Assembly: GCA_937930605.1 (NCBI GenBank)
Contig: CALHBZ010000327.1
Location: 1-23,851, forward strand
Source of the DNA: Streptococcus oralis
GTDB taxonomy: Bacteria > Bacillota > Bacilli > Lactobacillales > Streptococcaceae
Direction of reading: 5' to 3'
DNA: 23,851 nucleotides
Below the pieces are notes generated by a model. The model did not search any database. It was not told the origin of the DNA and was given only the letters and a program-made list of their open reading frames with translations. This document shows, in pieces, positions 7,399 through 15,059 of the stretch. A program made the position numbers and the translations under genes. How positions within the stretch are numbered: the first letter of the stretch is position 1; each line of letters begins with the position of its first letter.

Positions 7399-9276
7399 AT
7401 GAGCAAAAAAGAAGAGTTATCAGGATTTCAACGCCTGTTATCGAAGATTAAGCGATTGGTCAATGAGGAAGATAATGATTATGATGATCATCATTCTGAT
7501 GCAGTCGAACTGAAACCTGTTAGCAAAAAGATGAAGGAACAGAAAGAAATGGTGAGGAAGGCCAGTGAGGACTTTGAATTACCACTAGAGTCTGTTTCGG
7601 TTATGGAAGTTTTAGAAGCTTTTCAGGAGAAAAATAGTTTAAACATGGCCGAGTTGATAAAAAATGTTAGCCAGAGTTTATCAACTAGTGCGCTCGCTTC
7701 TCTTAGCGACTTCATCGCGATTTCCTACAGTGAATCTTATAGTCAAAGTATTTCTGAAAAAGGCTATTCTCTGCGTAATTCAATGTCTGAGGCTAACTCA
7801 CTCAGTGATTCTGTTTCGGTGTCAGAATCGCTTACGGCTACGTCTATTCAAGAATCTGTGAGTCATAGTTTATATGTTTCTGATTCGGTGAGTATGAGCA
7901 TGCTATCAAGCAGTGAAAGTATTTCTAGTCATACTGATTCTAGTGAAGTTTCGAATCAGAGTGAACCTGATTCAGAGAATCTTTCGTCTAGTCAAAGCTC
8001 CAGTGTATCTGAGTCAAAATCGCCTAGTCTTTCGCAGTCCTTGTCAGTCATTGACTATGTCTCAGAGAGTGAAGACCCAAGCGATTTAGCATCAGAATCA
8101 ATCTCTGAAAGTGTTTCTGACTTTATCTCAGCAAGCGAGAGTCATAGTGAATCAGAATTGGAACAAGTTATTGACTATGTCTCAGAGAGTGAAGACCCAA
8201 GCGTTTTAGAACCAGAATCAATCTCTGAAAGTGTTTCAGACTTTATCTCAGCAAGTGAAAGTCACAGTGACTCCGAATTGGAGCAAAACATCGCCTCTGC
8301 TTCATTTAGCACATCAGACTTTATCTCAGAAAGTGAAGACCCAAGCGATTTAGCATCAGAATCAATCTCTGAAAGTGTTTCAGACTTTATCTCAGCAAGT
8401 GAAAGTCACAGTGAATCCGAATTGGAGCAGGACATCACCTCTGTTTCCACCAGCACATCAGACTATGTCTCAGAGAGTGAAGAACCAAGCGTTTTAGTAT
8501 CAGAATCAATCTCTGAAAGTGTTTCAGACTTTATCTCAGCAAGCGAGAGTCACAGTGACTCCGAATTGGAGCAAGACATCACCTCTGTTTCCATCACCAC
8601 ATCAGACTTTGTCTCAGAAAGTGAAGACCCAAGTGTTTTAGCATCAGAATCAATCTCTGAAAGTGTTTCAGACTTTATCTCAGCAAGCGAGAGTCACAGT
8701 GACTCAGAATCCCAACAAGGCATCGACTCTGTTTCCACCATCACATCAGACTTTGTCTCAGAGAGTGAAGACCCAAGTGTTTTAGAACCAGAATCAATCT
8801 CTGAAATTTCTTCAGATTTTATCTCAGCAATCGAGAGCCACAGTGACTCCGAATTGGAGCAAGACATCGCCTCTGCTTCATTTAGTACATCAGATAGTAC
8901 ATCAGACTTTATCTCAGAAAGTGAAGACCTAAGCGTTTTAGCATCAGAATCGACCTCTGAAAGTGTTTCAGACTTTGTCTCAGAAAATGATTCAGATGAA
9001 GTAGATTCGAAACATCTAGTTAATTTAGTAGAAGTTGCAGATAATGTAGGCGAGTTTGTGTATGAGGCAAGTATTCAAGAAGCTCAGCCGTGGGAGGATT
9101 CTGAGAATGGGAATTCATGGATAGGGAAAGAGAAGGAAGAGGACTTGCAGAAATCAGATTCTCAGCAGCTATCTCGTGAATTTAAAAATGTCGTAAGTGG
9201 ATTATCTGGTTTGAGCTCTATTATTCATAACAAGGGCGGAAAGAATCATTCAATAGCTAATGATATTTTTGAATAA
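7399..9276 (+). CDS. Acidic serine-rich repeat protein without signal peptide or wall anchor
   Basis: I do not recognise a named family. The product has 625 residues. Residues 1-90 are charged and probably helical (KKEELSGFQRLLSKIKRL, then Lys/Glu-rich) with no hydrophobic segment. Residues about 91-215 are irregular Ser-rich sequence. From residue 217 (nt 8047) there are seven imperfect repeats of 40-48 residues built on SESEDPSxLxSESISESVSDFISASESHS. A non-repetitive 95-residue acidic tail follows, without LPXTG or a membrane segment. Half or more of many repeat stretches is Ser, and the rest is rich in Asp/Glu. Serine-rich adhesins normally carry a long KxYKxGKxW-type signal peptide and an LPXTG tail; this one has neither. 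Adjacency to asp1-3 suggests it may be a glycosylated client or partner (inference). The GH1-like gene begins 41 bases after its stop. Confidence 0.8.
   Translation: MSKKEELSGFQRLLSKIKRLVNEEDNDYDDHHSDAVELKPVSKKMKEQKEMVRKASEDFELPLESVSVMEVLEAFQEKNSLNMAELIKNVSQSLSTSALASLSDFIAISYSESYSQSISEKGYSLRNSMSEANSLSDSVSVSESLTATSIQESVSHSLYVSDSVSMSMLSSSESISSHTDSSEVSNQSEPDSENLSSSQSSSVSESKSPSLSQSLSVIDYVSESEDPSDLASESISESVSDFISASESHSESELEQVIDYVSESEDPSVLEPESISESVSDFISASESHSDSELEQNIASASFSTSDFISESEDPSDLASESISESVSDFISASESHSESELEQDITSVSTSTSDYVSESEEPSVLVSESISESVSDFISASESHSDSELEQDITSVSITTSDFVSESEDPSVLASESISESVSDFISASESHSDSESQQGIDSVSTITSDFVSESEDPSVLEPESISEISSDFISAIESHSDSELEQDIASASFSTSDSTSDFISESEDLSVLASESTSESVSDFVSENDSDEVDSKHLVNLVEVADNVGEFVYEASIQEAQPWEDSENGNSWIGKEKEEDLQKSDSQQLSREFKNVVSGLSGLSSIIHNKGGKNHSIANDIFE
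8047..9000 (+). repeat. Seven tandem coding repeats (about 120-144 bp) in the serine-rich gene
   Basis: The first two units are about 40 codons and the later ones about 48, the extra part being a DI(A/T)S(A/V)S-type linker ending in TSD. The core (SESEDPS to ESHS(D/E)SELEQ) is almost the same at DNA level in units 1-5, while units 6 and 7 are more diverged. This points to recent expansion by unequal recombination, so the copy number may vary between strains. Confidence 0.85.
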
Positions 9277-9317
9277 TAACAATCTAGTTTATAAAGAAAA
9301 AAATAAAAGGAGTCGTC

Positions 9318-10493
9318 ATGATTAGAAATTTTTTGTCAAATAGTGGGAAAGGTTTAGGAACAACAGATGTTCTTCCAGTTGGTGAATTTCGTGGAGGAGT
9401 ATTGCACGGGAAAATCGACTATAAAACAGTACCACTAGGTTTTTACGATTTACTAGGACAATCTAAACCGATTAGTTCAAGAAACTATATTGAGGATTTG
9501 AATTTGATTCAATCTATGGGCTTTAATGCCTATCGTATCTCTATCTCTTGGGCTCGCCTATTTCCAACTGGAGAAGAGTTAGAGCCAAGCGAAGAAGGAT
9601 TGAAGTACTATGAAACCATCATTGACGAAGTTCTGGAGAAAGATATCGAACCAATTGTTACGCTCAGTCATTTTGATATCCCTCTTAACCTACATGAAAA
9701 GTACGGTGCCTGGAGAAGTCGCCAGATGATTGAACTATTTGAGCGCTACGCAGAAGCTGTTTTCCATTATTTTAAAGACAAGGTAAAATACTGGATTACA
9801 TTCAATGAATTTAATATTTTGCACCATTTACCATTTTTGGGTGGAGGCTTGTTATTTGAAAATAGAGATAATCGTGAACAGTTAATCTGGCAAGCGGCTC
9901 ATTATCAATTAGTTGCATCTGCTCGTGTCGTTCAACTAGGAAAAACAATCAATCCAGAGTTTCAGTTTGGTGGAATGCTTGTCGTCAGTCAAAACTATAG
10001 CCAGCAAATTGACAATGCTATAGATGCTATGGAAGCTGAAGTTAAGAATCGTGAAAACTATGTATTTACGGACGTTCAAGTTCGCGGTTACTATCCGAAC
10101 CACTTCTTGCGTCGCTTGGAACGTGAGCAGATTGCTTTGGATATTTCAGATGAAGATCTTTCTAGCTTAAACAGAGGTACAGTTGATTTTATAAGCTTTA
10201 GTTATCATGCATCGAATAACTCTGAAGAAGTTTTTGCTGATAAGTATGTAGCTGAGACTAGCACAGAAAAATCAGCTGATCCAGTTGGTCTTCGTTTGGT
10301 TATGAATAGTCTATATGACCGTTACCAAAAAGCATTGTTTGTCGTAGAAGATGAACTAGTCTTGGATGGTCCAGATAACTCTGTTATGGAAGAATTGAAA
10401 ACAAATATTCAAGAAATCGTTAAAACAGTAGAGTTTGATGGTGTTGAACTCCTAGGTTATACACCTCTCAGCTGGGTGGAACTTGATTTTTAA
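9318..10493 (+). CDS. GH1-like protein, shortened and probably catalytically altered
   Basis: The 391-residue product clearly belongs to glycoside hydrolase family 1, close to 6-phospho-beta-glucosidases, which are normally about 470-480 residues. Present are SHFDIPL (114-122), acid/base TFNE (E164), FISFSYH (291-297), DPVGLR (321-326) and DRYQKALFVVE (nucleophile position E344). Missing are the first barrel strand with the FLWGGATAANQ-type motif (MIRNFL runs directly into SNSGKGL) and everything after GYTPLSWVELDF, including the usual C-terminal phosphate-binding S-K-Y loop. The nucleophile motif I/V-x-E-N-G reads V-V-E-D-E. A good AAAGGAG precedes the ATG, so the short start looks genuine. 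It probably forms an operon with the serine-rich gene. It may be a pseudoenzyme, a sugar-binding partner or a decaying gene; the frame is intact. Confidence 0.8.
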   Translation: MIRNFLSNSGKGLGTTDVLPVGEFRGGVLHGKIDYKTVPLGFYDLLGQSKPISSRNYIEDLNLIQSMGFNAYRISISWARLFPTGEELEPSEEGLKYYETIIDEVLEKDIEPIVTLSHFDIPLNLHEKYGAWRSRQMIELFERYAEAVFHYFKDKVKYWITFNEFNILHHLPFLGGGLLFENRDNREQLIWQAAHYQLVASARVVQLGKTINPEFQFGGMLVVSQNYSQQIDNAIDAMEAEVKNRENYVFTDVQVRGYYPNHFLRRLEREQIALDISDEDLSSLNRGTVDFISFSYHASNNSEEVFADKYVAETSTEKSADPVGLRLVMNSLYDRYQKALFVVEDELVLDGPDNSVMEELKTNIQEIVKTVEFDGVELLGYTPLSWVELDF

Positions 10494-10512
10494 AATAAAA
10501 TTGGAGCTATTC

Positions 10513-10569
10513 TATTGAACAGCACCTCAAAAGTTAGATTATTTGTGTCTAACTTTTGAGGTGTTTTCT
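10513..10569. terminator. Strong hairpin terminator resembling an IS3-family end
   Basis: A perfect 16-bp inverted repeat (CACCTCAAAAGTTAGA / TCTAACTTTTGAGGTG) is followed by TTTTCT, a good terminator for the GH1-like gene. The stretch from TTGAACAGCACC onwards matches, at about 21 of 24 bases, the outer end of the IS3 remnant near 12073 in opposite orientation. It may therefore be a relic IS end that now ends transcription. Confidence 0.7.
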
Positions 10570-11009
10570 AATGCCGTAATTTATGAGCCTAAAGTCCATA
10601 TCTATTAGCTAAGGATAAAAGGAACTAGATTTAATCGACTTATAGAAAAATATAGGCTTATTCTTTCGAATCTTCTGCTTGAAGGTTGTTTGCAACTAAG
10701 TGTTTGGATTGAATTTGATCTTACGAATCGTGAAATGCTTCCGCCTTGTCTGCACAATATGAGAAAAACGTCTATACTTATTGCTTCTAAAAGAAGAGGA
10801 AGACTATCTAAAATGGAACATATCTAAAGATAAGCTGGGATTAAATGAAAGAATTAGGAAATCTTCAAGCAGAAAATAAAAAAAAACGATATGCTGTCTA
10901 GCATAACGCTGAACTTTATTCTTAACTTAACTATACTGTTCAATCTGTCATGGGTAGTGTGCATTGAGGAGATCTTTTCGCCTCTTGAATATACAATATA
11001 CGTACACTC
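10570..11009. other. Gene-free degraded sequence
   Basis: No convincing reading frame on either strand. A short plus-strand run ending near 10877 (EDYLKWNISKDKLGLNERIRK) has the look of coding sequence, but I cannot name it. A small TATGCT / AGCATA hairpin lies at about 10890-10905. The right part probably includes decayed 5' sequence of the IS200-type element that follows. Confidence 0.4.
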
Positions 11010-11210
11010 ATGATCTTTGACAAACTCGCCAATCTCAAGTCCAAGTTTGGGAATAGGCATTTTTGGGCGGAAGGTTATTATGTAAGTACAGTAGGGCTTA
11101 ATGAAGCCACAATTAAGAAATAGATTCAAAATCAGGAAAAGCATGATATAGCACTAGATAAGTTGAGTGTAAAAGAATATGAAGAACCCTTTAGGGATAG
11201 TGGTAAGTAA
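11010..11210 (+). pseudogene. IS200/IS605-type transposase TnpA, C-terminal remnant
   Basis: Plus-strand translation from ATG at 11010 gives MIFDKLANLKSKFGNRHFW, then AEGYYVSTVGLNEATIKK, a TAG stop, IQNQEKHDIALDKLSVKEY and EEPFRDSGK before the final stop. This matches the C-terminal half of the pneumococcal-type IS200 transposase as I recall it, with an in-frame TAG where Tyr is expected. The N-terminal half with the HUH motif is not recognisable, so the gene is dead. Confidence 0.85.
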
Positions 11211-11217
11211 TACTCAC

Positions 11218-11295
11218 GCCTCTTTGAGAGGCAAGTGACGAGTCAAGAGCAATAAGGCTTGAACAAAGTGAAAGCCAGCGTCTTTAGGCGCTGGC
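11218..11295 (+). mobile_element. Right end of the IS200-type element with two hairpins
   Basis: Downstream of the remnant are GCCTC / GAGGC (11218-11232) and a perfect 7-bp stem GCCAGCG / CGCTGGC (11274-11295), typical of subterminal imperfect palindromes recognised by IS200-type transposases. The IS3-type orfB frame runs straight into this end, so the junction lies just beyond 11295. The exact boundary cannot be set by eye. Confidence 0.65.
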
Positions 11296-11739
11296 TGGTA
11301 ATTTGGGCTTATAGCCCTGGTCGCTGTGTAAAATGGTATTTTCATAGTGTTTTTCTGTAAATGCCTGTTCTAACATCGTTTTTACTTGCTCTAAGTTGGG
11401 CGAAGTAGAAAGATGATAAGCAATAATTTCGCTGTTAAAGCCATCTAAAACAGGCGATAAATAGAGTTTCTGTGTGCTATTTGGAATGGCAAATTCTGTC
11501 ACATCCGTATAGCACTTTTCCATTGGCCTTGATGCTTCAAACTGGCGTTGAATGAGATTCTCTGCTTTCTTGCCAATCTCTCCTTGGTAGGAAGAATACT
11601 TTCGTTTCCGACGAATTCGAGCTTTTAAACCAAGGATCTTCATCAGACGTTGAACCTTCTTATGATTCACCATGAAGCCACGATTTTTTAGTTCAAGAGT
11701 AACTCTCCGATAGCCATAATTTCCTTTGTGCTCACTATA
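11284..11739 (-). pseudogene. IS3-family transposase OrfB fragment (IS150-like)
   Basis: The frame reads YSEHKGNYGYRR, then VNHKKVQRLMKILGLKARIRRKRKYSSY, TDVTEF (first catalytic Asp), YLSPVLDGFNSEIIAYHLS, and LHSDQG (second Asp) before running into the IS200 end (YKPKLPASA, stop). The N-terminal part is missing through an internal deletion, and the C-terminal part with the catalytic Glu is missing at the IS200 junction. It is not functional. Confidence 0.9.
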
Positions 11740-12020
11740 ATTGGAAGTATTCCTTGGTTTGGGAGGCCATAATCAAGACTAACACTTCTTTGCGAACGAC
11801 CTTCAAGAAGAACTTTATCCATTATTTCTCGTTTTAGTTCTGGAGAACAATAACGATTCTTCCCTTTTTTAACGATTTCTATTCCATAACAGTCAATTAA
11901 TGTCACCATATATTTTAGGCCAGCAATATCCACTCCAAATCTTTTTGAAAGCTGTTTGAAGCTTTGTCCTTGCTTTCTTAGTTCATAGATATGAACTTTA
12001 TCTTTATAACTCAATTTCAT
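11740..12020 (-). pseudogene. IS3-family OrfA fragment (helix-turn-helix subunit)
   Basis: It starts at MKLSYKDKVHIYELRKQGQSF and runs through a helix-turn-helix region to YGLPNQGILP, then joins orfB sequence out of frame. The distal part of orfA, including the leucine-zipper-like coiled coil, has been deleted together with the beginning of orfB. The remaining frame reads on as nonsense to about 11688. Confidence 0.85.
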
Positions 12021-12027
12021 AATAAAA

Positions 12028-12073
12028 TCCCCAAAAGTTAGAGTTTTCTGTCTAACTTTTGGGGTGCAGGTCA
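12028..12073 (-). repeat. Terminal inverted repeat of the IS3-type element with hairpin
   Basis: Read on the minus strand the end begins TTGACCTGCACCCCAAAAGT and contains the inverted repeat CCCCAAAAGTTAGA / TCTAACTTTTGGGG. This is the orfA-proximal end of the element. A related end-like sequence lies in opposite orientation at 10513-10565, so the pair brackets the whole IS remnant region. Confidence 0.65.
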
Positions 12074-12102
12074 AACTGAGTGGAGCTTTTGTATTTAGAT
12101 GA

Positions 12103-13386
12103 CTAGTCTTTATTTTCGTATGGCAGGATCAAGTTTAAAAGGATACCTGTCATCGCTGATAGGGCAGTACCTGAAAGGGTTACTGGACCGAGTTTAAGAA
12201 TTGCTCCACCAAGTCCAAGTACCAGCATAGCACTTGCGATGATTAGGTTACGCATCTGGCTAAAGTCCACACGTTCCTTAATCAAGACTTTCAAACCGTT
12301 GCTGGCGATAACTCCGTAGAGAAGGATGGACATCCCACCAAGCACAGCATTTGGAATGGTTGAAATCAAGGCAGTGAATTTACCTAGGAAGCTAAGAGCA
12401 ATTGCGATAAGGGCTGCGTTACGGATAACAGAGACAGAAGCGATGCGAGTCATTCCGATAACCCCTGTATTTTCTCCGTAAGTCGTATTAGCAGGTCCAC
12501 CGAGGAAGGCAGATACAGATGTTGCAATACCGTCACCGAGAAGGGTACGGTGAAGACCTGGTTCTTTCAAGAATTGACGGCCACAGATTTGGCTTAAAAC
12601 GGTATGGTCACCGATGTGCTCTGAAATGGTTACGATAGCAATAGGCAAGATTGCGATAGTTTCAGGACCAAAGTATAAGTTGTACTCTTTAAAGGCACCA
12701 CCAGTATTAAATGGCAAGTAGAAACCAGGAATTTCGAACCAGTTAGCTTCTAGAACGGGTGTAAAATTAACTAAACCAAGCATCATAGCGAAGATATAAC
12801 CACCGATGATGGCAAAGAGGAAGGGAATGATTCGTAGGAACCCTTTTCCTTTTGTATTGATAAAGGCGGCAATCAAGAAAGTAACAACGGCTACAAGAGC
12901 GTTTTTCCAGTTTCCGTCTGCCACAAGCCCAGCATTCGTTACAGCAGAACCAGCAAGACCAAGACCGATAACGATAATCATTGGTCCGATAATGATTGGT
13001 GGCAAGAGTTTGTCAATCCATTTCGTACCAGCAAAACGAACACTTGCGGCTACAAGGACATAGACCAAACCAGTCAAGATAACCCCTGTTTGAGCAGCAG
13101 ATACATCCCCACCCATCTCTTTCATAGCTAGAGACATAGCCGTGATAAAGGCGAATGAAGAACCTAGATAAACTGGGACTTTAAAGCCAGTTGAAACCAT
13201 ATAAATCAAGGTTCCGATACCAGATGCAAAGAGGGCAACGGATACAGGCATTCCCAAAATCAAAGGAACTAGGATGGTCGCACCAAACATAGCAAAAACG
13301 TGCTGGAAGCTGAGGAGGATACCTTTCCCAGCTGAAGGACGTTGATCAACGTCTAGTAACAAGTCAACAGTTGATTCCTGTTTCAT
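12103..13386 (-). CDS. pyrP: Uracil permease (nucleobase:cation symporter-2 family)
   Basis: The 427-residue integral membrane protein, started at MKQESTVDLLLDV, imports uracil with protons for pyrimidine salvage. Visible family features are LLSFQHVFAMFGATILVPLI in the first helix, the motif SEHIGDHTVLSQICGR in the middle, GGPANTTYGENTGVIGMTR, and about a dozen hydrophobic segments. I chose the inner ATG at 13386 because it has GTGAGG at the right distance and because the longer frame (from 13422) would begin inside the attenuator terminator. It is transcribed away from rsmG and preceded by a PyrR-type attenuator, so uptake is expected to rise when UMP is low. The IS remnants lie just beyond its stop. 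Confidence 0.95.
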   Translation of the reverse strand: MKQESTVDLLLDVDQRPSAGKGILLSFQHVFAMFGATILVPLILGMPVSVALFASGIGTLIYMVSTGFKVPVYLGSSFAFITAMSLAMKEMGGDVSAAQTGVILTGLVYVLVAASVRFAGTKWIDKLLPPIIIGPMIIVIGLGLAGSAVTNAGLVADGNWKNALVAVVTFLIAAFINTKGKGFLRIIPFLFAIIGGYIFAMMLGLVNFTPVLEANWFEIPGFYLPFNTGGAFKEYNLYFGPETIAILPIAIVTISEHIGDHTVLSQICGRQFLKEPGLHRTLLGDGIATSVSAFLGGPANTTYGENTGVIGMTRIASVSVIRNAALIAIALSFLGKFTALISTIPNAVLGGMSILLYGVIASNGLKVLIKERVDFSQMRNLIIASAMLVLGLGGAILKLGPVTLSGTALSAMTGILLNLILPYENKD

Positions 13387-13408
13387 AAAAACCTCACTTT
13401 TGGGCACC

Positions 13409-13574
13409 AAAAAAGAGCCCATTATTTTACAGCAATAGGCTCTCAGAGTAAGACTTCTTTAAAAAAACTATTCCATTCTTAAAGAATTTCATATACTGCG
13501 TCTTTGTCACCTCACGGGATGACATTAAAAACCTTTGCTTGTGATAGTATAGCAGAAAAAAATGATTTTGTAAA
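13409..13574 (-). promoter_or_regulatory. Promoter and PyrR-dependent attenuator for the uracil permease
   Basis: On the minus strand TTTACA (13574-13569) is followed after 17 bases by an extended -10, TGC plus TATACT (13551-13546). The leader has a PyrR-binding hairpin GTCATC-CCGTGA-GGTGAC (13523-13506) with the CNGNGA hexaloop, and then a terminator with stem GAGCC / GGCTC and a run of six T (13442-13409). Binding of PyrR with UMP would favour the terminator and lower permease expression. Confidence 0.88.
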
Positions 13575-13681
13575 TCATTTTTTCCCGAGCTCAAAAATGT
13601 AAGAGCGAGGTTGATTTTGTAAATCATTTTTTCCCGAGCCCAGAAATGCGAGAGCGAGGTTAATTTTGTAAACATTTTTTA
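13556..13681. repeat. Tandem 49-bp repeats with bidirectional hairpin
   Basis: A unit of 49 bases beginning GATTTTGTAAATCATTTTTT and ending AGAGCGAGGTT occurs at 13564-13612 and 13613-13661, with a partial third copy at 13662-13681. Each start holds a GATTT / AAATC mini-palindrome. At 13557-13583 the A and T runs extend it to a 12-bp stem that can end the rsmG transcript; it also overlaps the -35 region of the permease promoter. Confidence 0.75.
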
Positions 13682-13690
13682 CTAAAAAAT

Positions 13691-14404
13691 TTAAAGCGGG
13701 CGTTTATTGGGCATGCCAGCCTTTCTAGGATACTTGTTTGGGGTCTCTTTTTTCTTTTCTACCAGAGTGATGTAACGTGGATCTCCATTTGGTAGGGCGT
13801 AGCTGAGGTTGTCTTCTACCTTGCTAAAGAGGAGATTGAGGGCATTCTTGGCTTCTAGCAATTCCTCGGGGGCATTACTGGCCTTGAGTGCCAAGAGTTT
13901 TCCGCCAACTTTAAGATAGGGAATGGTCAGTTCAGACAAGACCTGCATACGGGCAACAGCACGGGCAGTTACCACATCAAACTGAGCACGGAAGTTCTTA
14001 TCTTGGGCAAAGTCTTCTGCACGACCATGGTAGAAGTGAACACCATCCAAATCCAGCTCCTGAGCCAATAGTTGGAGGAAGTTGATGCGCTTATTTAGCG
14101 AATCAATGATGGTCACATCTAACTGGGGATAGAGGATTTTCATAGGAAGGCTAGGAAATCCTGCCCCAGCTCCGATATCAAGAAGTTTGATAGTTTCATT
14201 TGAAATCAAGCCTTGTAAGATGGGCGCAAGCGAATCATAAAAGTGTTTAAGGTAGACTTCTTCTTTGTCAGTAATAGCGGTCAGGTTCATCTTTTCATTC
14301 CACTCGACCAAGAGTTCAAAATACCGTTCAAATTGTTTTTTTTGCTGGTCTGAAAGTGGAAGATTTTGCTCGGCAAGCAAGCTGTAAAATGTTTCTGGTT
14401 TCAT
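13691..14404 (-). CDS. rsmG: 16S rRNA (guanine-N7)-methyltransferase RsmG (GidB)
   Basis: The 237-residue protein methylates N7 of a conserved guanine in 16S rRNA (G527 in E. coli numbering) using S-adenosylmethionine. It shows the N-terminal [12 protein letters not shown] motif (about 35-46), the SAM-binding [16 protein letters not shown] (74-89) and VTARAVA in the catalytic half, with the expected length for the family. A ribosome binding site AAGGAATC precedes the ATG. Loss of this enzyme gives low-level streptomycin resistance in several bacteria. It is divergent from lemA and followed by the tandem repeats. Confidence 0.96.
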   Translation of the reverse strand: MKPETFYSLLAEQNLPLSDQQKKQFERYFELLVEWNEKMNLTAITDKEEVYLKHFYDSLAPILQGLISNETIKLLDIGAGAGFPSLPMKILYPQLDVTIIDSLNKRINFLQLLAQELDLDGVHFYHGRAEDFAQDKNFRAQFDVVTARAVARMQVLSELTIPYLKVGGKLLALKASNAPEELLEAKNALNLLFSKVEDNLSYALPNGDPRYITLVEKKKETPNKYPRKAGMPNKRPL

Positions 14405-14497
14405 AGTAGATTCCTTCTTTAGTCTAATCTTATTTTACCACAAATAATAGAAAATTTGATATACTAGTACTAATCTAAAAGTAGAAAGGAATAGAAT

Positions 14498-15058
14498 ATG
14501 ATTTGGATTGTTCTTGGAGTTTTAGCTCTTATCGTCATTTTTGTGATTGTTAGCTATAATGGTTTGGTTAAAAATCGCATGCAAACAAAGGAGGCTTGGA
14601 GTCAGATTGATGTTCAATTGAAACGTCGAAATGATCTTTTGCCAAACTTGATTGAAACAGTCAAAGGATATGCTAAGTATGAAGGTTCAACTCTTGAAAA
14701 GGTGACTCAACTTCGTAATCAAGTAGCAGCAGCAACTTCTCCTGCAGAGGCTATGAAGGCCAGTGATGCCCTTACTCGCCAAGTCTCAGGTATTTTTGCA
14801 GTTGCTGAAAATTATCCTGACTTGAAAGCTAGTACCAACTTTATCAAGTTGCAAGAGGAGTTGACCAATACAGAAAATAAAATTTCTTACTCGCGTCAAC
14901 TCTATAATAGTGTTGTTAGCAACTATAATCTCAAACTACAAACCTTCCCAAGCAATATTATTGCAGGACTATTTGGTTTTAAAGCAGCAGACTTCCTTCA
15001 AACTCCAGAAGAGGAAAAGGCGGTTCCTAAAGTCGATTTTAGCGGTTTAGGTGACTAA
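14498..15058 (+). CDS. lemA: LemA family protein
   Basis: The 186-residue protein has one N-terminal membrane segment (residues about 2-20) followed by a helical domain with the family motifs [38 protein letters not shown] and [13 protein letters not shown] near the C-terminal half. LemA proteins are membrane-tethered with the N-terminus outside or buried, and their biochemical role is not settled. AAAGGAA precedes the ATG, and a TATACT -10 lies at 14460-14465 with no clear -35. It is followed after one base by htpX; this pairing is common and suggests a joint role in membrane quality control. Confidence 0.94.
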   Translation: MIWIVLGVLALIVIFVIVSYNGLVKNRMQTKEAWSQIDVQLKRRNDLLPNLIETVKGYAKYEGSTLEKVTQLRNQVAAATSPAEAMKASDALTRQVSGIFAVAENYPDLKASTNFIKLQEELTNTENKISYSRQLYNSVVSNYNLKLQTFPSNIIAGLFGFKAADFLQTPEEEKAVPKVDFSGLGD

Positions 15059-15059
15059 G

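Noticed and set aside
7399..9276. Calling the serine-rich gene a classical secreted serine-rich adhesin
   Set aside because: No KxYKxGKxW signal peptide, no membrane segment and no LPXTG are present, and the start is fixed by a promoter directly upstream.
10854..11144. Minus-strand frame of 96 codons
   Set aside because: It lies antisense to the IS200 transposase remnant, whose plus-strand translation is clearly recognisable; the minus frame has no family resemblance.
13427..13675. Minus-strand frame of 82 codons before the permease
   Set aside because: It spans the tandem repeats, the promoter and the PyrR attenuator, so it is leader and repeat sequence, not a gene.
13564..13681. Tandem repeats as a CRISPR array
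   Set aside because: The units are directly adjacent with no variable spacers, and no cas genes are present.
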